DNA from: Cladopsammia gracilis
Taxonomy: Eukaryota > Cnidaria > Anthozoa > Scleractinia > Dendrophylliidae
Reading direction: 5' to 3'
DNA length: 64,000 nucleotides
NCBI GenBank assembly: GCA_022457155.1
Contig: JAJGOT010000157.1
Span: 531,001-595,000, forward strand
Below are positions 34,481 to 48,300 of this stretch, piece after piece (the first letter of the stretch is position 1; each line of letters starts with the position of its first letter). The position numbers and the translations under genes are program-made. Below the pieces are notes generated by a model, which worked only from the letters and a program-made list of their open reading frames with translations, made no database searches and was not told the origin of the DNA.

Positions 34481-34676
34481 CTACTTACTAGCACTAGCCT
34501 TGCAGATGTACTTAAAACGAAATGTACAAGGGTAATCATTCCATTTTCCGTTCGACTTGAGCACGGCACAGTTTTCACATCTCCTACAGTCTTCTCTGGG
34601 TGTCCCTTGGGTTATCCTGTACGACCCTCCATTGTTAGGATCGCCTGTTGCCCAGTTCTGGTACCTGATTTGGGTT
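34481..34676 (-). CDS. Astacin mosaic exon 18 (C-type lectin end and stop)
   Basis: [45 protein letters not shown], stop TAG at 34483-34481. WND is present. The usual EPN/QPD sugar-specificity triplet reads DPN. A CRRCENC cluster adds Cys beyond the norm. Confidence 0.9.
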
Positions 34677-37600
34677 CTAAGGAAATGAAACTGAATAGTT
34701 CAGTTTTGCCAAATCACCCACAAATGTCTCATTCTTCTCGTTTTTCTACAGTTCATTGTAAATTAGTTGACCATTTTTTTTTCTTTTTAGATTAAGATGA
34801 TTACATGACATGATGGTGTTCATCCAAGAACATAAAGCAGTGATTCTGTGGAAGGACTAGCTGTTGGTAGTTACCCGCGATTTTAAAACAAATATAACGC
34901 GGAGAGGCAAGGCTGAGAAAGCTCATATGCTAGTTTTTGGGAACATGAAGTTTTTAAGAGAAGACCGATAATCCTGCGACAAAACAATATTGTCGTTATT
35001 GTTTGCTACTAAATTGTTTGCCGACAAAAAGAAACATTCATAATGAAAAGTTCAATAAAAAAGACGAATGGAGATGAAAGGTAAAGATGCAATAAACTGC
35101 ACCTGTGTACTACAAAGTATAGAAATACATGCCACATTTTTTGTCCATCCAACTGGCACTATCATCCAACGTTGAGACTGTCAAGTCACATGTTCCTTTT
35201 AACCCAATCGGATAGTGATCAATAACGGGATACGCTCCGTCCAGCTAATATACCAATTGTTAGAATTCATCGACTAAAAGTTTGTTTTATTTTATTTTCA
35301 TCTTCAGTGTGCAGCGAAGAAGTACTGCCGGTCCCTAGTTATTACTGAAGTGATCACGTGACAACTAAACTAAATTACCTGTCACTCCAGGTCCAGGCCC
35401 CCTCTCGTTCTAAATCATTGTACCCAATCCACATGAATGACTCGGCCAGCAGATGCTTCGTGACAAACTCTTGTTCTTTAGCATTAGCGATACTCAGCAG
35501 TTCGGAATCGGAGCTGATGCAGTCATTCCTTGCCATGTACCATGTGTGTGTGTTCAGTCTCACCAAGTAACAATACACTGTGTCTGTTCCTTCAACCAGG
35601 TGAGAAACCCATCCGCGGGGACACAATGCTAAAACGAAACGGTAGTAAATTAGAAATTAATAATTTGGACTGATTGCGAATTTTAGTAACAGCTACTGAT
35701 GTTTGCTCTGTTAATTCCTACTCATCCACTCAATTCCTACTCATCAAAACTATAACTATTTTATCTCTCCGCGTTAGTTTTTCTGATTAATTATTTTATT
35801 TTAATTTGTATTTCTTATCCTTTTACCTATTATTGTATTTTTAGTCCTTTTTATTTCACGACAGCGCTTTAACGAGCTACGGCTCCTGAGCTCTTCGTGT
35901 ATAAATAAACTATGTCTATGTCTATTGGCAGACTATATTGTTTGGGCGAAAAAAAAGGCAATGTAAAAAAAATCCATTTTTCCCACAACATCGCAGCTCA
36001 TGTTTTCTCCAAGGAACGTACCAAATTGTTTATTCTCTTATCGACTGTGTTACGGGGGCCAGAACAAGCTTGTGGTAGATAGAATATTTGGTATTTTCCA
36101 GCAACAGTAACATGTAAATACAAATTAATAGCAGTTAGACCACGTAGCACTCGGAAGGATTTTTGCGTCCAACATTTGGGAGGCTTGGTTCATTCTTGAG
36201 GTTCATTCATTCATTCGTTAATGCATTCATTCACATAATTATTTTTATTTATTTATTTACCACCACACTCAATCGTAATGTAATTTATTTTCTGCTTGCG
36301 TGGTATTTTACAACAACAACAACAACAACAACATCAACATAGATATCCTCACCCTCCAAAACCTCCATTAGTAATCTGTTTAATTTGGACTTAAAGCATG
36401 TTTTACTTTGGTTACGTAAATTGATAGGTATATTATTCCAAATTCTAGTTCCAGTTCTAGAAAAGGAGTGTAATTGTTGGTTAATTCTAGAATTTTTGAC
36501 GTAAAAGTTGCCCGCGGCTGAGAATCTGGTGTCGTGAGTGTGAATCTGGTCTAAGCGAATAAAAAGGTCAGAAATATTAGATGGTACAGAATGGTTTGCA
36601 ACATCATGCATTAGTACAGAAATCGATTTAAAGTAGAGCATGTTCAGTGGCAGAATATTAGAGGAAATAAATAAAGGAATAGCATGTGCTCGATTATTTG
36701 AGAAATGCATTAAGCGGAGGGCTCGTTTTTGTAAAGGGAGAATTTTGTTCAATTGTGAATGAGCAGCTTGGCCCCATACACTTAAGCCATAAGATATATA
36801 CGGTTCAATCAGGGATCGATAAATACTCATAGGGTGCTCATAAATACTCATAAGGGTAATACTCATAAGGGTAATAGTGGGTACAAGTGGGTAATACTCA
36901 TAAGGGTAATCGTGGGTACAAGATGTCTGAGCCTAGCGATGATGCCAACACCTTCACTTATCTTAGACGAAATGTAGTCAATGTGGTTTCTCCAGGTAAG
37001 ATTACTGTCAATTAGAACACCTAAATACTTCACGTAGTCTTTACGCACGAGTGGAATTAATTTTATAGAGTTGTTGTCGAATATGTTTAAATTTATTTCA
37101 TAATTGACTTTTCTTTGGTAAGGATTGAAGATAACGAAATTAGATTTACTGGAATTAAGTGATAATTTGTTTGCATTTAACCAGTCAGATATGTTTACCA
37201 GTCAGATATGTTTACTAGTTCTTCCTAGCGAACTAAAATAAATTTGCAAGTCTTAAATGAAAGATACATGCATTTATACTACTGCTGCTAGGACCTATTT
37301 GCCACGTTATTCTTCATTGATCGCGATCACTATATTGAGTAAAGTATAATCTAAAGTAATGTCTCCTCACGTTTTGTAGGTGGCTCTTGTTTTTTTGGTG
37401 CTACGCTCCTCCATGCTAAAATAAATCCACGCCTCTCATGGGAGCCGTCCGAGTGAAACCTGATGCGAGCGTGGTTGGAGATTGTTGTGAATTTTTCGCC
37501 TAAAGGAAATAAACATGGTTAGTCTTGAGATTATGGCATATCTGAAACAGTTTTGGTCTTGTTGAAGTAATTGCTTAATCGCAAGATTAATACAAATATT

Positions 37601-40600
37601 GACTAGCTACAGTTAAAGTGACTATATCACACTACGCGCATGCTTCCACAAATCTTTCCATTGCTTGCCATTTGTACAAACAAGTAACGCATAATTCTGC
37701 CGTAAACGCTACAAATACGGTACAGATAACTTTGTTTCAAGAACGATTGAAACGGATAGCAGCTACGAGTGCTAAAGCGAATTTGTGGTTGGCTTGTAGG
37801 ATAAATTATTAACTTGAGAACATAGCATTGACCGTTCCCTTTTTTTATTTGAAAGTGTTTGTGTCCCTTACTTATTTGTACAAATTGTTATTTCAGTATA
37901 ATTGATGAGTTAAGCCTAGCAATGTAAAGACTTGTACAAGCACGCGCATGCGTATAGCGTGTTACAGTCCCTTTAATGTACTGTAACAAAAACGAGAAGA
38001 GAAAGTTTGAAGATAGTTGATGTTCAGAACACGATCTGTAGCGGACTGTTTCAGGACAAAATTCAAGGCGTTTGTAAAATGGCGTGCTTACATGCAAATA
38101 AGTAAGTAAGGGAGAATTTAAAATTTCATGTCAAGTGGAGCCGAAGCAAGGATTCATTTATGCAACTTTCTTAATCGCAAACCTCCGTGAAATTGGAGAA
38201 GTTCAACAACATGAACTTCGTTTGCCGCTCTGACCATACAATCCTGGCCATTCTGTTTGGGACACTTTTTCGCAAAAAGCACGATTTCTACATTTATTCC
38301 CAACCCCCCCCCCTACCCCCCCTGATGAGCAATGTTGAGATCCATAATTTATCGACTTTAACATTGTAGAGGGGGCTGGGGATGAGCTATATGTAAGTTG
38401 AATTGTTATGACTTTGATTATTCGATGTTTTCAAATTTGACGCACAGAAAGGTTAAAAAATAGTGTAGTGTCACTGAAGCAATAGGCTCGACTACCAGCC
38501 GCTGTTCGGGAAACGAGCCCGCGCTCCTCCCCCGAAAAGAGGGAGGCTCAGAGACCGGACGCGAGAAAGCGGCGGAAATCGAGCCTACTAAAGCAATTGC
38601 AGTTATTTTAAATTTAATTACCTGATCTCCCACAGCGTCTTCCAAAAGATGGTGAATTCCTTGAGTTTCCATCTCTGACTTCAACGTAGTCGTACCTACA
38701 GCCTAAACCAACTTTATGGATGTCAAATCTTTTGAACTCCATCTCAATGTGATGTCCCTTGGCAGCCGAGATCACCCAGATGCAGTCGGTATTTGACGGG
38801 TAGTTGCCCGGGGATAGATACCCAGGGCTTAACAGGGTTCCATTTGGTTTGATGACGTTCCCGCCGCACGCTACAGCAAATAACTCTGTCATTATGTATG
38901 CAATTCTTTGTTTCCTGTTTTATTCACTATATTTGTTCCAACGCTAATGCCTTAATATAGCAAAACTTTGGCTGTTGAATGCAGCCGAAATATAGGTATT
39001 GACAAAATTTACAATTTGTCTTCATTTTTGATAGTATATATTTATTCATGGAGACTGTGCTTTATATATAACACAAATGAACTTAAACCAGTCAAATAAA
39101 GAATAAATAAACACAAACTGAAAACCCTAAAAATTGTCCTGGTCGGGATACGAACCCGCGTCCCCGACTTTCTAGCGTCGATGTTAACCACTACACCACC
39201 AGGACGACCACGCAACAACGCAGCCGAACTAAAGGCTTTATGGCTCACGGGCCTCCCGAACAATTTTCAGTGTTTTCACAGGAGCTGACTGGAAGGCTTC
39301 TAGGCCTTTTTGACGAATATAAATAACACAAATGAACTTAAACCAGTCAAATAAAGAATAAATAAACATAAAGTGACAACCCTAAAAATTGTAGGGTTTT
39401 CACTTTGTGTTTGATCTCGATATAGGTGATCTATATATATACCTGGATTTTTGAAAACGTGATCAACGAAAATTACAGCAATTTCACTACAACTAGCCCA
39501 AACAAGGGTTTTTATGAGCCCGATCAGCTCGAAAATCACAGAGAATAGAGAGAAGAGGAAAAGGGAGCAAGAGCGAGCGAAAAACAGACAAGCAACACTC
39601 TGTAGTTTTTATATTGGGGGGCTCAAAAACCCTTACTTAGGGAGATATCGTTTTCAAAAATCCAGGTATATAAACAATTAAAGAAGGACGAGGACGGACA
39701 ACTTCGGACGATAAAAAGAGTCCAAAAATTAAAAAAAATAATAGTAAAACGTTTCGGTCTTAGATCTTCATCAGTTCAGTACAGAGTAAAAAATGAAACT
39801 TGTGTCAACGGTTACATACTAGGTTTAACAATGGATTTTTAATTTTACATTATATTTGTACTGTGGAACCCCGCCATAGGAAGAAATAATGAGCGAAGAT
39901 TTTTACACATTTAATTATTTATAAATTATTTTGTCTCAACAATTAGCATCTATCTGATAATATATATAGGCTGAGCCTAACAGCGTCGCTCTCTGAACAG
40001 AAAGCCGATGATAAGCTTAACTAAGGTGAAAGGTCGGAAGCACAAGAATTAAGATTGACGACCCGGCTATTTTTCAATTTTAGGAATTCTCAAAAACAGT
40101 ATTACGCGACCGTCTGCACAGTACATTTAGACCGTACAAAAGTTCACAAAAACAACTTTTTCTCAGTCTAGAATAACTAGTATGACTTATTTCCGAATAA
40201 AATACCGACCTGTTGCGTATCAAAAATTGCCCGAGAAACTGATTTGGAAATCAAAATTGCAAAAAATACACCAAAATATTTGCATAAGGCGACGCGAGTG
40301 AAGTTAGAACTATAAAATCCAAGTCTTGTTTTGTTTACAGAAAATCGCTTTTCAACCTATTCAATGAATGAACAAACACAAAAATGAACAACACAATCGT
40401 CTTTCGAAAAATGTTATTCAAATCTCAATAAGTTTAGCGCATCGTGTCCGAACTGTCCTTGAAATTTAAGAAATCAATACAACTGAATTTGAGCACGTTT
40501 CTAAACAATTCTCCAAAACTAACGACAAAGAAAAATTAAGTCAATCACAAATTGATATCAACATAAATTCTCATCGAAAAATGTATTTTGTTTTACCTTT

Positions 40601-42230
40601 AAGTCCCTCGACACCGCTTGGAAATTCTTTAAATCTCCGCTTCTTCAGTTCTGAAACCCGAAGTGAGAAACATCTGCCCGCATTGCTCCCGCATTGATAA
40701 AAACGTATGAAGTTCCTCGAAGCAAGATTTTATCCCTGAAAGCTCTTCTTTATCCACTATAGCGGCTTCTGAGTATCCCTTAAATAGTAGACCTGTCTTG
40801 AGTAGCAAACCGCGAAAAAATGCAGGGAAATAACGACTTTAATTTGGAACGGTTCTCTCCGCTAAACACAGCTCCAACTGAAGTGTTTACCGAGCTGATG
40901 TGACATTGGCCATGTAGCCGCGCGAAAAACAAAACCTCGCTTTGGTTTCAAAATCGCTAAGATCGCGGATGTTGTGTGGCGTCATACGCGCATGTTTTGC
41001 GACGTCATACGCGCTCGCTAGCCATGACCATGACGGGCATAGGTTCTGTGAGTATGTGGCTCCGCCTTCGCCTTCGGCCCGCGAGAGCTCCGCTATAATA
41101 TTTCTTTCCTTCCTTCCTTGCTTCCTTCCTTCCTTCCTTGCTTGCTTCCTTCCTTCCTTCCTTCCTTCCTTGCTTCCTTCCTTCCTTCCTTCCTTCCTTC
41201 CTTCCTTCTTTCCTTCCTTCCTTCTTTCCTTCCTTCCTTCCTTCCTTCCTTCCTTCCTTCCTTCCTTCCTTCCTTCCTTCCTTCCTTCCTTCCTTCCTTC
41301 TTTCCTTCCTTCCTTCCTTCCTTCCTTCTTTCCTTGCTTCCTTCCTTCCTTCCTTCTTTCCTTCCTTCCTTCCTTCCTTCCTTCCTTCCTTCCTTCCTTC
41401 CTTCCTTCCTTCCTTCCTTCCTTCCTTCCTTCCTTCCTTCCTTCCTTCCTTCCTTCCTTCCTTCCTTCCTTCATTCATTCCTTCATCTATTCCTTGATCC
41501 ATTAATTTATTCATTCATTCGACTTCCGTGTCAACTATTCTAGCACCCTTTGTGACAGAATGCTAATTGGGGAAACCATTTAAGGTAGAACACTCATCTT
41601 CGTTCATTATTTCTTCTTTTAGCGGTTCTTGGTTCGTTCGATTTATTCCTTCCTTCGTAAATATAATTAATTCATATATTTATTCGTAGCTTATTGAGAT
41701 CTGGGGTGCTTACCATTTACATGGAAAAACCAGAAATTCTGGTTGGGAAATCAAATGGTACGTATTATTCCATTCGGAAAGTTTGAGAAATTATGGGCTG
41801 CTGGTTCTCGTGATACATTTTTTCCAAACATTTTAATCTTTCCAGCTGATGTGAGTTGTATTTTTACTTTTCCCTTCTTCCACAAGGTCAAGTTAAGTCA
41901 TTTAATGTTTATGCATGAAATTTCCAACCGGATGGATCCTGTAAATGGTAAGCACCCCAGCATTTTTACTTTTCTTTCTCAGGGATGAATGATAGCTTTA
42001 CCTGGAGTACGCGCAGTAATCTCAGTAATGTCCCATCTAACCATAAACCCATTGTAAGGCCTGCCTGCATCAGAGTGAAATTTCACTAACAGGATGTTTG
42101 AGCTGGAATGGAGAGTTGGTGGAACTCTAAATCCACAGAACTTTCCAATACGCCTGGACGAGTCTGTCCGGCCGTCATACACAGACACAAAGTCATAGCT
42201 ACATGTTTGCGATTCTACAAGGAGAAAAAG

Positions 42231-42307
<77 letters not shown>

Positions 42308-45300
42308 GAATATTTGAAGAGAATATAACCCATCAGTGTATGAAACACTGTTATCAATGGGGTCCTGTAAATTAAACAACTAAAATAAATATAAGATAAG
42401 AAAAAGCGCTAACCCCGAGAGAACATGATTTCACTACAAACGTTAAACCTTGTCGTTCATTTTTTATTGCTTGTGTAAAACGTCACGTCACACATTACCT
42501 ATGCCCCCATTCTCTGACGCACTGACTTAAACATTGACTCCATTCCTCTCACGCTTGTGTCTCTGAATAAAAGTGTGAGCATTCAGATAAGAGCTACTGA
42601 GCAGTACGTTTCTGCGATGCCGCTTGTGAATGTTGATCATGGCCGTTCCGTGTGAGTGGAAGATTTATTACAGACGGAAATATTTACTGGGCGAAGCTCT
42701 ATCTACCTTCAACATCAAAGAATAAGAACTTTAGATTGATCGTTCGTCCACGTGGTGCTTGAATGATCCACTCACAATCCATTCCATTAGAGTACATATT
42801 TGGATAGTTTGGGGAAGTAAACCTGCCACTTGATCCTTCCAACATTCTGCCGCAAGCTGTGAACATGTCAGTTAAAACATTCATCAGTGTTACAGGATTG
42901 GATGGTCTGAAAATAGGCCTTTTTTAGTTTTCATTCATATGGAGTGGCACTCTTAGAAAAGGGGTCATTTGACCATTTGTAAATCATAAGACACAATCCC
43001 CAAAATAATGGTCTAGTTTTGTTTAAAATTACTCTTCCACTACACTGAAAAATAAGAGTGTATATTGCTAAGGATGACTAGGCCAATTTTTTCAAGTTCT
43101 CTATAGGAGCATTTCGTAATGGTGTTGAGATATCACTTTGTACTGGACCTATTTGATATTTGTTATATAATAACTCTTGCAGACACAGTTTTTCATATTT
43201 CATGGTCCCCAGTGATTATGAATGGTGACGGGTCTGTGTAGTCTTGTTCTTAGTACTTACAGATTTGACATTTCCTCTCGTTACATCTCCTCTCCTCCAT
43301 GACCCTTCCCCGGCACTGCAGGCCGCCATTCAGTGGTTTGGGTTGATTACACTGCCGCATCCTCTGCTGAGTGCCGTTCCCACATTTCTTGCTACAGGAA
43401 TTCCACGCTGTCCATGTCGACCATCCACCGTTTATCGGCTTGGCCTCGTCTGAGACAAAAACATCAATGACATCGAAATCCATACAGTCGAAATTAATTA
43501 TTTACAACGGCCACCCTCGGTCCCAATTATCCGGTCGATGTAGATGTGACTGTTATGATTTGCTATCAGAAGTTTTATTACATCATTGCTTTTATCCTTT
43601 TACTACTAGAGTCACGTGTTGACAGCTTTAATTCCTCCCTTATGCGAGATCAAGACAACAATTTAATCTGTAAAAGCCATCACTATAATTGAATGACCGC
43701 TGACCGTTCCCTTTACACATATATTCCATGTGGGAGCTTTGCGCAGTATTCGATTAAGATTCGATTTAGATTTAGATTTAGAGTCATTTAGATCGATAAA
43801 CCTAAAGTATGACCATTGAAATAAGATCGATATAGCAGTACTTTCAACATTCTACAACACCGAATTTGATATTTTCTTGTTTTATCTTGGCTTAACCTGG
43901 CTACTGATTTTACTGAAAGCAGCAAACAGATCGATAACTTTGTTGCTTGACTATCCGATAATGGAGACAAGTGAGGGAACTAGGTATCAGCAGAAACCCA
44001 TAAGCGGGTTGAAACGTGTAACTGTCTCCTTTACGCTTCAAAACAAGTTTCCGATTATTCAATTTGCTAAGAAGGTATTACAGCCATATTTGGAAAGATA
44101 AAAATATTAACCAATCAATTCGCTAGAACAACTTGCTTCCAATCTCGAGGGACCGAGGGGTTTCCAAATATGGTACTTAGCAAAAAATGAATGTTCGGAA
44201 GCTGGTATCAGTTGACAAGACTTACCAGCGGTGATTGAAGCATTCTTTACACACAAGTATGTTCTGTCCCAACCGTATCTTCCTTTCCTTGCAAACCATC
44301 TCATACATGGTAGGTTAGGCATTTCACCGTTGTAAGACCAAACGAACCTGTCGACACAAAAAGCAAGACTAAGGATGAAGATTGGCAATATACAAAAAAC
44401 AAACAACATAATATTAAATTCGCCCGAGTGTACGTTTCTCGCTCGACGTAGCCTACAAGGTCATGAACAGATTGTTTACAGGACATAACGCGCCCATCTA
44501 TCCTTTAGAGAAAAAAGTGTTTTCTTGTTGTTAACTTGAAACCTCACCTGTATGGAATGCCAGTGTTTTTTGGGACACAAAGAAAATTGTTATTCCACTT
44601 ATTCCCTTTGGAATCAGCGGGGACGTAGATACGCGTGCACTGCATATTTCTCAGCGGTTTTTCGTCTGACCAGCGCATCTCCAGCTGTCGCTTGTCCCCA
44701 GGCGTGCAAAACAAATAGTTTTTCCAAGTAAAATAATCCCGCCTCTCGAATATCCGAACGCAGATCTCGCCTTCGTTAGGACGTGCTTTTGGACTGAAGT
44801 TAAAATCCTCAGGGAATCTCGGCCACTCTGAAAGTTGAAGAGAACTACATCGTTTAAATGGGCCTTAACCCTATTCAGCCTGGGCTTTTTATGAGTTCCT
44901 TATGAGTTTTTTATGAGCCTGGGGGGAGGGGGGGGCACATTGTGCCCCCCCCCCCCTCGTAACTTCAAAAACATTAAGGCTATGACAATGAAACCAACAT
45001 GGTACATAGTAAGTCCAAAACTGTTTCCTTAGCGATCCACACAATGGAACGATGACGTCATGTGACGTAGTTATTAGGTGATTAGTTATACGGCCCCATC
45101 TTGGATCTGGCATCTTGGATTTCTGAAATTTTTTAAAACCTCTTAAAAAACCATCCAAAGTGACTCAAAATTAATCAAAACCAATAAATAAACGCTAAAT
45201 GACGTAAAAATATAAAAGCTATACCAATAAACATTGTTTTTCTTCATTCAAAGGTACAACTATGCAAATTTCAAAAAATATGGCTGTCAAAATCTTATTG

Positions 45301-48300
45301 CCATGGAAACATCAAGTCACGTGATCAATAAATTGTCATATGAAATTGTTGCCAGATAAATTTTAGGAAACGTCACAAAGTTTGATGGCGTTTGAATACA
45401 TATTAAAGAAGTTATGAATGTTGAATAGGGTTAAGATTGAAGTGCTGTTTTATATAGGACCCCCTTTTTTACTGTGACTGCTTCCCTCTTTCAATTAGAT
45501 ACACCCGTGACCCAAACCGATGTCATTACTTAAAGATGAACACCTCAATGGTACAGTACATCGGAAAAATAGGGAGAACTATGTACAAGAGAAACAAGGT
45601 CGCGACATTCACAGGGATACAGTAAAAACCCGCAAGTAAGAACCTGTATTTTCCCAAGTTAGCCTAAACAGGTTCTTACATAAATGGTAATTAGCACAAA
45701 TTTAGGCTATTTAGGTTCTTAAATAGGTTCTTATTTTCTGAAGTAAAGAATTACATTGTAGCTAATAGAATTTAGTAGTATTCAGCCTATTCCTGATATA
45801 AAATCTGCATACCAAGTAAGTATCAATGAAAAAATGACTATAATAAAAACAAAATTGAAGCACTGATCACATGAATTTTCAACATCGGCATTTACATTGC
45901 AATTGGAGTGATAAGGCACCTGTGTCTCCAAAGAGGATCCAAAATGTTGACCGACTCTTATTTGCCCAAGTGTACTGTCCACATTTTTATATAGTTTTTA
46001 GAAAATAAGAACCTGTTTCAAATTTTAGGTTTGTATAGAGGAGGTATAACTGGCAAATTTTAGCCTAACAGGTTCTTACTTTCGGGATTTTAATGTATAC
46101 GACTCGCCAGCACTCAGATTTCAACCTTTTCACAGCAAGCTCATGAGACCAGCCATTATCCACTGTGGAAAAGGGTAAAATTTATTGATCGAGATCCGTA
46201 CTGGTCCGTACTAGTACAACGTACACCGGTATGGTTAAGAAAGGCTATCCATATAAGACGTCACCCTGAAACATCAACAGGGATAATGGATTCGAGATTC
46301 CTGAAGCGATGTCGCCAATGGTCAAGAAGCACAAAAACAGGAGAGCGGTACTTCAGTGGACCACCAAGGAAACAGCTTATCACAAGGATAAGGATCGAGT
46401 TCCACGAATCACAGTCGACCATTGCACCGTACAATACACAAAATGATTGATGCACTCTTAGCTATGTATAGTTTTAAGGTACAATACTCATCATAATACA
46501 CTTAATTATTATTATTATTATTGGAAAGATAAATAATTGTACCCGAGCACTCCTGTGAGTTACACGGCCTTCTTTCCAATGAGCTGCCCTTGCAATAAGA
46601 CCCTCCAAAAGCCGGTTGAGGATTGGTGCAGCTGCGAGAGCGCGTCTGAACTCCTCCGCCACAACGTCGGCTACACTCACTCCAAGGAGACCATCTGGTC
46701 CAATTACCGTCTTGGAAGGAAATAAATTAATTAATTTAGGATCCACCAAACCAGTGGATAGTGTTTTTTGCTCGCTCTGATTGGCTATTCAAACTCGGAA
46801 TAGTATTAATAATCGCTATTCACGCGAGGTTTACCCCCATTTGTCAGAAATGAAGTAACTATTTTGGGCTGGCTCTCAACTGGTTTGGTATATAATAAAA
46901 CAAATGTTCACCTCAGTGTCGATGAAGAGTGTTAGATATTTGTCTAGATCCACCACTTTTCACCTCCACTTCGGTGAATAATTGTTAAACAAAGCGGAGC
47001 TTGGCAGTGCGAGGTCGTTTGGTTTCTTAAAGCTCTTGAGGCCTAAACAGATTTTTTGTAGAATGTCCAAAACAGTTTGTTGTGAATTTGTCATTCTAAT
47101 GATTTTGGAGTGAAGTGAGGACAATCACTCAAATTTGACCAAACATCATATTCATATTCAGTTCCCATTACAAACTATCGATCGTCGATTATTACCGGCT
47201 ATCGCTAAATCGCTGCTTGTCATGTTCCCATGTGACCATTCCGATCGCTTAGCTTTTTTTTCAGCGATCAAGCCACCGTTAGCGATCATATGTAACCTAC
47301 AGTGAAATAAAAACAAAACAACGCGCTAACGTATGCGTGGCTTTGCATTAACCATGAGCCTACCTATTGCTTTTCTGTGCTTAGTTGCACACAAGTAGTA
47401 TCTGGAGTCACTCCAGGTCGGATCATCTGGCTCGGTCCATTTCAAACAACTGGCTTTTTCTCTGTCATTCGGCTCATACGTCAACCACTTGAATTTATAA
47501 TTCCCATCATACGGCCAACACAAGTACGCTCGGTCCCAGCCTTCTTCGTGGGATTTAGTTGGCACATACACCCGAATACACCTTTTGTCTCTCAAAGGAC
47601 CTCTAAATGACCACCTTGAAACAAGAACAACCATGAAGAAATTTTACCTTACGTATTAATGACGAGGCGAGAATAGACTAGTCGCTAATCAACAGCAAGG
47701 AAACAAGTTTCTCGTCAGCAGATTGTAGCCACCTGTCTCTGTATGACTTATTGTATGACGTGCCAATTGTATTCGGCAACTCGAGTTTACAAACTTTAGT
47801 TTGCGGTGAGAAGTCACTTTTAGGGTACTTGCTGTTTTATACTGTCAATATGTGTTTTGTGTTTTTTTTAACCCTCTGAAGGGACTACCCTGGGAGAACA
47901 TAGAATTTTATTTTTAAATAAAGAGGGTTGTACTAAATAGCAAAGCTAATAAACTTGTGGCCCTCTATAAAACTACTCTATAAAACTACTCTATAAAACT
48001 ACAATGGCAAATGCTATCAAAACCCTGAATTGTAGGTTAAAGTATTTACAACTCAAAAATGGGCTCGATGAATTTCAGTTTTGTTACTACTGAATAAACT
48101 TTTGCAATTTAAGATAAAACTCTTTTGTAAACAGTAAAAAAACTTCTAAGGAGCAGATTCGTGCCACCCTTCCTCGTTTTACAACCATCATGGCTCCCTC
48201 AAGTGTAATAAGCTGAATGTTTTTACCTGAGTTGAAGATTTTCCTTGTCTTTGCGGTAACAGAGGTAGTTATTTTTCCAGCCTACTGACCTTGGATGATA

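Noticed and set aside
39136..39215. Functional tRNA gene on the minus strand
   Set aside because: Acceptor and T arms look good but the anticodon stem does not pair in the normal register, and the body/tail is repeated nearby; a SINE is the better call.
40887..41543. Long open frames of KEGR or SFLP repeats on both strands
   Set aside because: They are produced by the CTTC/GAAG microsatellite, which is open in all frames; no start context or splice logic supports coding.
46474..46749. 91-codon minus-strand frame reading as an unrelated protein
   Set aside because: The TSP1 exon (46543-46710) in another phase explains the region.
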